A program made the position numbers and the translations under genes. Below the pieces are notes generated by a model. The model was not told the DNA's origin. It made no database searches and worked only from the letters and a program-made list of their open reading frames with translations. A stretch of 64,000 bases of DNA from Coleophoma eucalyptorum (lineage: Eukaryota > Ascomycota > Leotiomycetes > Helotiales > Dermateaceae), in contig JALRME010000010.1 in NCBI GenBank assembly GCA_026120035.1, positions 1,054,001 through 1,118,000 of the forward strand. The letters run 5' to 3'. Every line of letters begins with the position of its first letter. Within the stretch, counting starts at the first letter, position 1. Positions 10,938 through 21,181 of this stretch are shown here, in pieces.

Positions 10938-12329
10938 GTTGTTAAGAGCCCCTTAGTCTACGAATTATACTACATCACAGTCAATCTCTAAGGCTTGATC
11001 ATCATCATCTCTAGCTTTAGACTTGACCCTGGAATCCTGCGCGAATTTTTTCAATACAATCGTGCAAGCTCATGTCAGCTTGAACAAAGAAAAGTAAAAT
11101 GTCTTACTGTTCTTTGTAATCATCATATAAGTCCAAGAGTAGATTGATAACAATGTAGTCGCATCACAGCGAGGGAAATATTCCGTTCGTAATATTTGTA
11201 AGGTGGACCATGAGCTGACGAAGAAAGCGTTATCACCCCTATAAGCATTAGTATGCAGCTATATCTACGTCAGAGCCAAATTAAAATTTGTATAAGTGGA
11301 TCTTATAAACAATTTCTTTGCCTAGATGAATACCTTACCTGGCTCAGCCTCATCGGGACATTCGGACGGCGTATTTGCGGCCTTATTCTCCATCCGATGA
11401 TCATCCACTTAGCTACGCTTCCGGACTACCAATAAATAAGAACCTATTAGAAGCATAAACATTTAACACAATTGGTTTCTATCGAGAATTCATTCGTTTG
11501 ACCTTGTATAATAGAAAGCAAGCAGATATATTATTTTGGGGCTATCCAGTTCTACTTACCAGACCGCTACCCGGTGGAGTTTGAGATCACCCGGATTCAG
11601 ACGCTTTGTCCGCTCTGCGCCCTTGTACGGTGATTTACCCTATTATACTTTGACCTAAGTCATTAGTACATATTCTCAATTTTGACTTTTTCTTGTAGAA
11701 TCGCATTAGTTTTGAATCAGGTCTGAATTGGATTAGAGAGGACCCTGAATCTTTGTAGCTTGTGAGATTAGATAAATGCTACAATTCTGGCTTTATTGCA
11801 AGCAGATATGATGTAAAACTATATCTATTTTATGTATTAGACTGAAACTAACAAACCGTTAGCTTCTGAAGGCGGTGCTCAGAGGGCCCAAGCTTACACA
11901 AGTGCTTAGGGCTTGATTGCTGCTTATGTATCGATCTATCTATCCATCTCGGAATAGGACCGTACTTTAGGACCAAATCAGTGATCCAGTTTTTAGTACC
12001 TTAGTAAGTGGACAAATATATTTGCTCCTTACTAGGGCTACTCCATAATTGCTTCACATAATCTTCCATCAAATTCCTGGCACTTTGTCAATGGCAGCGA
12101 GGGTGGTAACAGCGGCGCCATTGATTGGATCTTATTTGGTTACTTTCATTGGTTTCCTTACAATGGGGAGGGCATCTTGTGTAGTAAACTGCGTGAGTTA
12201 TGATTACATATAAGCTTTGCTGTTAAGTTAGCCGATTTAAATTGAGAAGATGATACCTTCGTTAGCAAAAATATTGTTGCTGGATGATGGACAAGTACCT
12301 GTAAGTGCAAAGGTAGGGTCACGGGCCGT

Positions 12330-12830
12330 ACCTAGGCTTGGATCCAACACAAATAGTAGTGAAATCGTGTTTAGGTTATGCCTCGAAAAATCAAATTAGG
12401 CTTGGTATTGTGGCTCTCCCGCACGGGAGCAGTGATCATGCTGAAGCCGTTTCCGAGCCGGCAAAAAGTCGGCCCACGACCATATGGGCGATACCGAAGA
12501 TAGAGAATCGAATGCTTGCTCCAATCACGATGACAACTAGACCCAAAATCATATGTTTCTTCTAAACAAGATTGAATGCGAACCAAACACTAGAGATGCT
12601 ACTGAATTAGCATACCCCTTCATAAATGTAGGTAATGACCCGTATGAAATTGGCTTCGGGACTGCCCATTCTATCAAGATAGTCCTGAGTGATGATGCTA
12701 CCGCCTACTAACAGTGATACAGCTAGTCGGAAATAAAACCTAAACACTCCCGTTTTTGTTGTCACTATAACTCCGAGACGTTATACGTACCGAAGTAACC
12801 CTGATCGTACCATATACAGCCTAGGCTCGG
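12330..12830 (-). pseudogene. Decayed MFS sugar-transporter N-terminal part
   Basis: Minus-strand fragments align in order with a sugar-porter N-terminal half. WYDQGYFG lies near 12.8 kb. Next comes GGSIITQDYLDRMGSPEANF with ITYIYEGVC near 12.65 kb, then KKHMILGLVVIVIGASIR and HMVVGRLFAG near 12.5 kb. After a frameshift the match continues as GNGFSMITAPVRESHNTKP. The known family pattern is GYDQG, IITQ..FL, the GRK loop, then GRxxxGxGNG. There is an in-frame TAG just before KKHM and a frame change after RLFAG, and no C-terminal half follows. Hence a dead, truncated copy. Confidence 0.65.
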
Positions 12831-13511
12831 GCCGCAGCCCGGGTCTCGTGACTCGATATTTGCATGACTTTCTAAAATGCCACAGTGCAAATACCCTTCA
12901 AGTAATATCCTCAAAAGGACCCCACCCGTAATTCTCTTGGTGTCTTAAGGAGTAGAGCTCGTTTGGCCTAAACACAATATAGATCTATTGACCTTTAGGG
13001 GTTATATCGAACCTATAGCGAGGTGCGGTTGTGAGTCCCCGTATTCAAGATAATTCAGATGCTTTCAGTCAGTAGATAAGAGGAGAATGCCTTCTCATAC
13101 TAGGCTATCTTTTTTTAGGACTAGTATAGCGACCCGCTGTATGCCGAGAGTCTTTCTATAGAATGCTTCTACTTGTGCGAGAGCCCCCTCGGGAATGATG
13201 AGATTTACAAAGGCAATTCCGGTGATCATTTTAAGGAGCTAACTCACTATTGTTATAGTACTTATAGAAATCGCCAAGATGCGATTAAGTAGGAGATATA
13301 TTAAGAACAATCGAGCTACAGCGGTCAAAATTATAGCCACTGTTGTTACGATACTAAGGAATACTAGGTATACTATTACGTACTTATAGTAACGTGACTT
13401 ATGGTGAAGTGGGACATATGGGGAACCGGGCCAAAATTAGCCTACCACTAACTTCAAACTATACTAACCTTTGTTATACGTTTTGAACCACCTCTTACAC
13501 CTGCTCAAACT

Positions 13512-13800
13512 GAAGAGAAGATCCAGAATGCTATTATTGCAGTTGAGTTGAAGGAATTTAAGTCTATAAGAAAGGCTTCAGAGCACTTTGAAGTGCCTAA
13601 GTCAACGCTTGCAGCTAGGGTCGCTAGAAGGAAATCACGTACCCAATCCCACGAAATGGCCTAGATTCTTTCAAATGCAGAAGAGAATACATTAGTACGA
13701 TGGATTTCACGACTTACTAGTACTGGATTCCCTAGATATTAGCGCTCTTTATTCTCATCCTAGTCTAGTCAAACTAGTTCTATCTCTAGACCATATCTAA
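13512..13800 (+). pseudogene. Decayed pogo/Fot1-type transposase fragment
   Basis: One plus-strand frame reads EEKIQNAIIAVELKEFKSIR, then KASEHFEVPKSTLAARV, and after an in-frame TAG at 13662 continues SNAEENTLVRWISRLTSTGF before more stops. This is the psq-like helix-turn-helix followed by the CENP-B-type DNA-binding domain (LS..EE..LV.WI..L...GFP) of Tc1/mariner pogo-clade transposases. The DDE catalytic domain is not recognisable in the AT-rich DNA that follows. Non-functional remnant. Confidence 0.7.
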
Positions 13801-14613
13801 AAGCCTTCTTTAAACGTTAAGTTATTGTTTATCCTAATTCTTATATAAAGTCTTCAGGTTGGTCTTATTGAAATCATAAAGGGATTTGGTCTAGTTTGCT
13901 ATACCCGTACTTCTTCTCTCTTTCCGTCCACCTATTACCAAAATATCCAAAAAGATTAGGGGATTTGACGTGACAGCTCGTGCGCTAGTCCACTGCTAGA
14001 AGCCCTTCGGCTTTCCAACTAGTTTAGAATAGCTGACTGTTTCCAGACAAAGAGTAGTCATTATCTATGCTTCCTTCACTAAATAGGGAATTAGTCTTTT
14101 CTAAATATAGTATCGTTAATTTGATCTTAATAGACTTAAAACTATTTCAAACCAGCTTATATTCTATCTATCCTTAATAAATAGTAGAAGTTAAGGGTAG
14201 ACTAGGTTCTAGACTAACTAATAACTTAGTTAATACTACCTCTATTGATAGTCTAGAATCACTCTATATAATATTATCTACTATTATCTAGTATTAATCT
14301 TTATACCCTTAAATATCTTTCTAATGTATTCGTAATATAAATCTACTATAGTAGATAACTTATCTACTAGAGTTCAGCTTAGTCTAGATACGCTAATTAT
14401 TTTATTAGCTATACTTGATTTAGGAGTTACTAACCTTATATATAATTTTATCTTCGCGGACGTAATTATTTCCAATCACTAAGTATTACTCTAAATTTCT
14501 ATAGCTTTCATCCTATTTAACCTATACTTTAGGATTGAAGGATTATAGAGTGTTTTAGTATTATAGCTAGGTATATTCTATAGGCCTTCCTCTCTTCCTT
14601 CAGCTAGCTATTT

Positions 14614-14925
14614 CTATAGTAAGGGCATTAACTCGTCTGTGGAGCAGCCAATAATGTTTTGCCTATTATGGTCTTTCAGGGTTTTATCCATTGGCGGCTC
14701 ACTCCCAACTATGGATTGAGATGGGAATTTTTTACTGTAGCCTGAGACAGAACCCTGCTTGGGACTAATCCTTCCCTCTCTGCCACCAAGATTTGTAGTC
14801 GGCTCGACTTGTGTCAAACCAGCTGGTGACATCTGCAAAAGTGTCTCGATTACTACTTGCATGCTTGGTTCGACTGGAACTAAATAGAAAGCCAAGGTAG
14901 CTAACAAGAGAGATCGGCAAAGCAT
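14614..14925 (-). CDS. Possible small secreted protein (103 aa), doubtful
   Basis: Single frame with an ATG at 14925. The first 21 residues look like a signal peptide (MLCRSLLLATLAFYLVPVEP). The rest is polar, with only one further cysteine and no domain I know. Its base composition is more balanced than the AT-rich DNA on both sides. It could be a lone effector-like gene or a chance frame inside transposon debris. No homology argument is available, so confidence is low. Confidence 0.25.
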   Translation of the reverse strand: MLCRSLLLATLAFYLVPVEPSMQVVIETLLQMSPAGLTQVEPTTNLGGREGRISPKQGSVSGYSKKFPSQSIVGSEPPMDKTLKDHNRQNIIGCSTDELMPLL

Positions 14926-15792
14926 TCAGATAGGTAGGGGTCTATATTACTAAAGAAAGCGATGCTACTAGGTAGTGCTTCTTGCAGCGTCGTAGTTTTC
15001 CGATCATGGTCTAGATTGCAGTCATATTTCTTATATCAGAACTGAAAAGCTAGGAACTTGAATGTGAGGAGAATCACAAGTAAAGTAAGATAAGATATAC
15101 CTTGAGAGAGGGGAAACCAGAAAGACGAAATATGCGATTCAAAATCTACCAAAGACGCTAAGAAAGCATGTGCCTTCTACTAATATTTAATCTGAAAGAA
15201 TCTGTTAGTTGATCTATTTACCTCTTATTTCAACTGTAATAGACAGATCAAAATCGTAAGGTTAAAATGTAGATGATTCTCCTAAGTGAGTGTGATGGAG
15301 GTCTTATAGATACCCCCTACTGGGTATCGATTCGACCTCCGTAGTAATACAGGTGTAGTGCTTGCATCCGAGTGCAACCACGTGAACCAGCAAGTGTTAT
15401 AGCGATATACCAATATCTGCATGTGGTGTAACGATGTTACATCACGTGCAGGTGGCATGTCGATATTCCAATAGAATCTCTGCAAGTCAATATTTTATCG
15501 CGATATATATCACATTTTGATACCTACTGCATTATATGGCCCATGTGATATTTAGATGCATATCTCTTCTATCAGAATTACAATTGCTCAAGAGTGGGTA
15601 TTCTCACTACCCAGACGGGCATGTTACTATGTACCCACTTTTCAGCTACGTGAGATTGGTAATCGTTCGGTGTTCTCTGAACAAACGCCGAAGAAGCATA
15701 GCAGGATATAAATCAAAGCCAAGTTCTCATTTTTGTTTCCAATCTAAAGTGCACAGCGTCCTTAAAGCTTATCAGAAACCGGTACTATAGTC
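14926..15792. other. Intergenic with LTR remnant
   Basis: 867 bp containing the LTR-like copy at 15198-15475 and the upstream region of the EthD-domain gene. No other gene is supported. Confidence 0.5.
15198..15475 (+). mobile_element. Second LTR-family copy, 5' truncated
   Basis: Strongly similar to 6150-6473 in the same order: a GTTGATCTAT block, CTCTTATTTCAACTGTAATA, AGATGATTCT, a GTGATGGAGGTC-type block, a TACCCCC...GGGTAT block, and an end reading CGATATTCCAATA. The first 40 or so bases of the other copy, including TGTTGGAA, are missing or diverged. Many differences are C/T or G/A, compatible with RIP. Confidence 0.6.
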
Positions 15793-16339
15793 ATGGCAGT
15801 CCGCATCACCCTTCTAGTAAAGAAGCTCGATACGCTTACGGATGAGGAATTCCTCAAATAGTGAGACTTTCCAACCACTGCTGCTTCCATACCTCATCGC
15901 TTTTCTGATGCCCATAATACAGCTGGGAAGGTCACCATGCTGATCTGTTCTTGAAATGTCCAATTGTAAAGGAGAAAGTGATCAAATATTCTCAGGTCAG
16001 CACCTCCCTTATTCAAGGTTCATGCGTCGTAATGACAGTCAAAACTTCCAGTTCCAAGTCAACAAATCCCTCACTGCACGATTTGCTGCAGCTGGTCTTC
16101 CCATATCGGAATACGATGGGGAAGTCAATATATGGGGTGCCTCAATAGAGGACTTGATGGCCGTATGTAGTTTCAAACGAGATCGAGGAATCATAGCTAA
16201 CGAGATTTTAAAGATGTTTAATGATCCGGAGTATCAGCGTACCGTTGTTGCTGACGGAGCAGCATTCGTGAAAACGGATGAGTCCAGATTAATGGTAGGG
16301 TATGATAAGGATTTCATTGCCGATGGAAAAATCTTGTAG
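15793..16339 (+). CDS. EthD-domain protein
   Basis: Exons 15793-15860, 15923-15995 and 16052-16339 give 142 aa. Removing the two introns (62 and 56 bp) joins MAVRITLLVKK, EEFLKYWEGHHADLF, VKEKVIKYSQ, SEYDGEVNIWGASIEDLMA and a C-terminal MVGYD strand. That is the order of the EthD/dimeric alpha-beta barrel family, which includes small enzymes and accessory proteins of fungal aromatic metabolism. A further 42-bp segment at 16163-16204 has intron-like ends (GTATGT...CGAG) and a length divisible by three. Whether it is spliced decides between 142 and 128 aa. The gene is intact even though it sits in transposon-rich DNA. Function in this organism is unknown. Confidence 0.75.
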
Positions 16340-17564
16340 GATAAGGTATAAATCTTTTAGTGCTTGATTCTGTTTACAAATCAATTTTGAACTCCTGTTA
16401 AATCATAATAGTCTATATGAATAGACAGAAGGTCAAGACGTCAGAGACAGATGTAAAATCTCGCCCCTCCTGATATTGTCGATATCACTACATACCATTG
16501 CTTTATCTCTAATAGCAACCACCACTTTTATTACCAAAAATCATTTCAAGCCAACTTAAATCTTACAAAAAACATCATTCTTATTTCCATATGATACCAT
16601 CCATCAGGTTCTTGTGTATCGTAATAACGTTGATTGCAAAACTAGCGCCAAAGTTGGCGGATTTGCACTTCAGATTTGGACTTGGTCGTTGGTGCTCCAA
16701 CCGGTCGTTCAGTTCCTCCGCATTCAACCAGCATCACTCTATGTACCCTAGGTTTTATTGTAGGAAATTATTCGTCCTTCTTGGCACGTGCACGAGATTT
16801 ATCAGTTACTTACTCGTGTCATTCTTAACCTATGCATTTGTATAAATCATAGTAGCTAGTAGTAAGGACTACCTTTCTCCTCTCTTTCTAAAGTCTAGCT
16901 TGTTCTAAGTATAAGAAGCTTACGTTTCCTGTGTATTCTGATTACACCTCCCTGTTCTAATACAGTACTAGAACCTTTTGTTTACTAATTACTTATTTCA
17001 AATCACTACGTAGGTTACTATTATTATAAGTTTTAAATTAATATTGGCGTGGGGTTTGAAGTGATGTGTATTCAGAATACACAGTAATAGCAGGGACAGG
17101 ATTGGGCTAGTAGAGTTGAGGTAGTCAGGTAAAAAAGAGGTAATATTGAGTGTATCAAATGGACATATTGAAGTAATCAAATCGTTCCATACTGTTTAGA
17201 ATACAAAGGCAAAACAAAGGTAATTAAAAAGGAATAAGAGTTATAAGTAGCTGTCGTTGAGGACTTGCTCGTACAAGTATGAGTTGATATTACCCTCAGT
17301 TGTCGTGTGAATAGTAGTGTCTTTCTTGATGATGCTCCTACCTCCCCTCATCCTCCTCTCCCCTTGTTGTCCTCCCTTCCCTGTCCTTATTTGGACTTCA
17401 GGTCTGACTTATGTCTGATTCAGACATGAGCTCAGATCATGTGACTCAGCCCCATCACAATAGTTAAAAACTAGTGGGTGGTTTACAAATTGAAAAACCA
17501 GCCCATGGGTACCTAGTGCGCAGCCTAGTCGCAAATAAAAATATAGCCTCTCATTTGACAGTTA
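16340..17564. other. Intergenic, mostly nothing recognised
   Basis: 1.2 kb between the EthD gene and the first HET gene. It contains one doubtful frame at 16591-16845, described separately, and CT-rich tracts near 17.3-17.4 kb. No repeat or RNA gene seen. Confidence 0.45.
16591..16845 (+). CDS. Doubtful 84-aa hydrophobic protein
   Basis: ATG frame of 84 aa with a hydrophobic N-terminus (IRFLCIVITLIAKLAP) and a second hydrophobic stretch near the C-terminus. The 100 bp upstream look like a fungal 5' leader (A/C/T-rich, few G). I recognise no family and the frame may be fortuitous. Confidence 0.2.
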   Translation: MIPSIRFLCIVITLIAKLAPKLADLHFRFGLGRWCSNRSFSSSAFNQHHSMYPRFYCRKLFVLLGTCTRFISYLLVSFLTYAFV

Positions 17565-19676
17565 TTAAACTATGTGAAAAATTCTGAAAGAGTTATCAAG
17601 CTGTGACCCAAGTCCCTCCGCAGCCTCCCCAGACATCAAACCGTGAACATATGCATCTCCCATCAACCGATACGTACAAGGCTCCGGTGTGCCATTTTCC
17701 AGCGAAGAGCCAAGTCCCCTGCACCTGTGTGCCTTTTGAGCATCATAGTAATCGAGGATATTTGGGTTACCAGCGTGCGGAGGGGCGTCCATTTTCCCAT
17801 TAGGTCTGAGAATAAATGGAATCTTGATATCACTGAGTATGCACACAACATCTCCAACTAGGACGTTGGCAGCGCAGACCCCGATATAGCCAGACTTGGT
17901 AAGGAACAGTCCACGTCCTCTCATCGTGATGGCAATGAGTTCAGTATATGCCGGCCACTTGTGTAATATCTCGGGGAGGTGGTGTTTGGACGAGGCGAGC
18001 TGCTCGAGGAAGTTATCCGAAAACTGTGGGTGCTGTGCAAAGTAGGAGTTGGCAGGCTTGTGTTCCCAGTTTGCGACTAGCGCTATTGCAAGAGCGCGAA
18101 TTATGTGTTCTTGCGTAGGTTGGTATATGTTCTCGTCTAAGGCACCGAAGAACTCGGTCTCCTTGAACCCTTTGGCTATGGAGCAGAGGAGGTCGTTCAA
18201 GATCATCTTAACTTCGTGCACGGCACCGCATATAGAAGTTACATCGAGGTGGATGTTGGCCGTAATAGTGTCATGTATTACTCCAGTCAGCATCAAGATG
18301 CGGTTACCATCTCTGGAGATCGAGATCTTTGCCTGGCGCCGTGGTATGCCAGATGAAGCATCTCGGTCTGTCGGTGAGTGACCAAGAGGTAAGTTGGCGA
18401 ATGTGCCAGTCCAATCTGGCACCCAAGATGGAATATTCCCCTGGGGTTTTTCTGGTTCTAGGCGTCTTTCGACACTCGGTTGCTGCTGCACGGCAGCCGC
18501 CAGCTGCAACACATGGGTCTTAGGACTGTAAAGCCCGTCGAGAGTTATGTTATGGTTTAGTCTTATCATCTCTATCGCAAAGTTGCTGAAAACATCTCCC
18601 ACTGTTAACGCGTAGTCAACGCTGCCGTTGTTGGCATGGCCTGACCGACCTGGAGACCAGTGCTGGAATACTCCGTATAAAGCATACAAGCGATCTCTGG
18701 GGTTCGCGCAAACGAAACTAGCGAATTCTATCAATATCTCAAGTGGAAATTGCCTCCCCTTAGCCCCTGAGCCGCCGCATCTGATGCGTGACATTGTCTT
18801 AAGCGTCGTTCGATTGTCCTCATTGAACCCACCAGTGTCGTTCTCAAATAGCTCGGTCAGGGCGAGTTCAAAGGCACTCCACTGAATACTTGACCCGCCA
18901 CAGCAGACTAATACGTCCTTGGCTAGGACTACTTCTTGGATAATCCAGCGGCGCCTAAACCATGGTCGCGAGAGGAACGACGCAATGGGTGGAGGCGGCA
19001 CACTTTTAAGGAAATTTGATATCATCTGATTGATTGAGAACCTCTTCCTCCAGGAAGCATTATCAGCCAGTTTTCCTTGCTGGCCATGGCTGGTAATAAG
19101 GGCGGCCAGCCTAGCAAAAAAGCCAAGGCAAACTCGACCGTCATGTTGGTCGTCGTCGGTCCCAAGCCAAACGAGGACGCGTTCAGCCGCGCCATAGATC
19201 TGAGGCATGTTAGTAACTTGGCTATTGCGCTCGGAGGTGTCCGTCTGGTCTATACAGACAGCGTCTACCCAAAGCACGAGTAGCTTTTTGGCCTCCCTCA
19301 GGTTTTGTAGCGCTGAATATAAATTTTCGGTGATGTTGATAATACCCATCTCAGCTAGTGGCGACCCATCTCCATTTCCATCCGCTTGGAGGACGTACAG
19401 CGCTTTTGGACACTGAGATTCCCCCCAGGTATATGATAGGGCTTGATACTGGGGAGTTTTCTGTATAGAGCTTGGAGGCACGCGGAAATCTCCACGAAGG
19501 AAATTAGAACTTTTGGGGATCTGTGTCTCGCGAATTTGGCACTCCAGCTTGGCAGAACGGGTCGTAGTGGGCTGCAAGTGAATTAGACGGATGGATAACA
19601 CATCTCTAGTCGGGGCTGTGAGCGTTTTATACTGGTAGTTGTGCTCTATAGCTGTTGACGTCGTGACGGGCGCCAT
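17565..19676 (-). CDS. HET-domain (heterokaryon incompatibility) protein
   Basis: Single-exon 703-aa protein. The HET domain occupies roughly residues 75-260, with its three conserved blocks: YQALSYTWG (77-85), LWVDAVCIDQ (135-144) followed by ERNSQV and YGAAERVLVWLG (to 172), and RPWFRRRWIIQEV. The C-terminal half, with several hydrophobic segments and a final block of SGYIGVCAANV type, resembles the usual long extension of this family. HET proteins act in the cytosol in non-self recognition and can trigger cell death when partnered with an incompatible allele. No NACHT, ankyrin or WD partner domain is present. It lies at the edge of AT-rich, transposon-marked DNA, a common setting for this fast-evolving family. 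Confidence 0.93.
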   Translation of the reverse strand: MAPVTTSTAIEHNYQYKTLTAPTRDVLSIRLIHLQPTTTRSAKLECQIRETQIPKSSNFLRGDFRVPPSSIQKTPQYQALSYTWGESQCPKALYVLQADGNGDGSPLAEMGIINITENLYSALQNLREAKKLLVLWVDAVCIDQTDTSERNSQVTNMPQIYGAAERVLVWLGTDDDQHDGRVCLGFFARLAALITSHGQQGKLADNASWRKRFSINQMISNFLKSVPPPPIASFLSRPWFRRRWIIQEVVLAKDVLVCCGGSSIQWSAFELALTELFENDTGGFNEDNRTTLKTMSRIRCGGSGAKGRQFPLEILIEFASFVCANPRDRLYALYGVFQHWSPGRSGHANNGSVDYALTVGDVFSNFAIEMIRLNHNITLDGLYSPKTHVLQLAAAVQQQPSVERRLEPEKPQGNIPSWVPDWTGTFANLPLGHSPTDRDASSGIPRRQAKISISRDGNRILMLTGVIHDTITANIHLDVTSICGAVHEVKMILNDLLCSIAKGFKETEFFGALDENIYQPTQEHIIRALAIALVANWEHKPANSYFAQHPQFSDNFLEQLASSKHHLPEILHKWPAYTELIAITMRGRGLFLTKSGYIGVCAANVLVGDVVCILSDIKIPFILRPNGKMDAPPHAGNPNILDYYDAQKAHRCRGLGSSLENGTPEPCTYRLMGDAYVHGLMSGEAAEGLGSQLDNSFRIFHIV

Positions 19677-21181
19677 CGAGATCTATTCGTGTTTAGAATG
19701 GAGAAGGAAGCATGAAAGTGAATTTTGTTGCATCTTGCTGACGAAATTTGCTGGGTGATGTTTTATTATTCTTACGCAAAATGCCCGTGATACGAGGCTT
19801 TGTCCATGGCAGAATGGTATACGGTGGTGAGGCTGTGTAACTGCCACTGTGTCGGCCGTGTAAATTTGAGTTTACCCTATTGTACACACAGTTAACATAT
19901 CATCTATCTGCCTAAACAATACAACACACCAAATATTACCTTCTGTTGAACTAAAAGTCATATGTTTTGGTTATAAATTACACTTTTACCCTATACTACA
20001 TTCATTCGTCAAGTGAAGGTTCAATACACCTTAATTGACACCATTTTAAACTAAGAAACACCAATAAATACCTCGATCTTGTATATATAGCTTCACTTAG
20101 AGCCCTTACAGCTCGACGGCTGAATATCACTCACTTATACTTGGGATACACTTATTTCTTTATATAATTCAGTCTTGTAGTTATAAACCTAGAAACATCC
20201 GTATAAACCAATCTATTTAAGCCAATTATAGACTAATTTTATTACCTTCAAAGCTACTCTAAGGTCATTGATTATAGCATTAGTTTCCTAATATATTATT
20301 ATGTTTAATCCCCTACTTACCTTCACCTTCATTTAAGGATAACTACGTTTACTATACGCCTTGGAGTTCTATAAACTATAAGAACTAGATCTATACAGTC
20401 GAAAGTAATGGTAAGAACCAAGAGGTTGATATATAGCTCTATATTAACCTAAAAAGCAACAAAAAAACTGTACTATAGAAACTACTTAAGCCTTAGGTCT
20501 CTCAAATCAGTTTCAAGGGAAGCCTACATCAGTAAAATTATTTCCTGTAGGAATTTAGCGAGATTTCATATGTATACATTTAATCCCTACGCTAGTTTAG
20601 CTAACTTTCAGCTGGTTTAGCTAGGGTTCAGCTAAGTTTCAGCTGGTTCAGCTAAAGTTAAGCCTACTGTACTAAGGGTCGACGTTTTCGGGTTGGGTTA
20701 TAACAAATGCTAGATAATGCCTGCTAGGCTTATCCGCTTCCTTTGGTGCCGCAGCGTCTCCAACGAAATGATGGTTCTATATTCGCTACTGTAGCTCAAC
20801 TAATGCTTGCGGGGACTCATATTTATTTGACCCTTATAATCGATCATTTACTGCCGACCATAAAGAGTTCTCATCTAGTCCACTGGTGCACAAGTCAAGT
20901 GATCAAGTGGCATGCAATTCTTATAATTAATCTATAATTTACGGGCTACCTATATCCCTAAGACTCTACCTAGAGATATACCTTATAATACCTAAGGCGG
21001 CTGTAATTAAGATCATATACGCACCGATTAAAGTTACCATTTTTACGACTAACATACTAGCTACTATGCGGCCTCTTAACTAACTGATTCCTCTGCCGCT
21101 TACCTATGACTCCATTGGCACTGACTACATATGGAGACTGAGGCATTCGAATATGGTAAGCAATGTCTTGACCGCAATCTT
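19677..21181. other. AT-rich intergenic with short repeats
   Basis: 1.5 kb of AT-rich DNA without a supported gene. It holds a short repeated block at 20591-20664, listed separately. Reading frames are short and unremarkable. Confidence 0.5.
20591..20664. repeat. Short tandem repeat with GCTGGTTTAGCTA-like units
   Basis: Successive units of about 20 bp begin GCTAGTTTAGCTAACTTTCA, GCTGGTTTAGCTAGGGTTCA and GCTAAGTTTCAGCTGGTTCA, then a partial GCTAAAGTTAAGCC. There is an inner period near 10 bp based on AGCTRRNTTNAGCT. Confidence 0.6.

Larger units (their letters stand above)
10867..14613. other. AT-rich, gene-poor region with decayed sequences
   Basis: About 3.7 kb with very high AT content, especially 13.7-14.6 kb, where TA-rich words dominate. 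It holds two pseudogene remnants listed separately: an MFS sugar transporter near 12.3-12.8 kb and a pogo-type transposase near 13.5 kb. TGA/TAG stops inside the remnants are in keeping with repeat-induced point mutation (RIP), but I did not compute RIP indices. Confidence 0.6.

Noticed and set aside
15793..16339. Reading the EthD locus as a pseudogene because of TAG TGA at 15859-15863
   Set aside because: The stops fall inside a clean 62-bp intron; splicing restores KYWEGHHADLF in frame.
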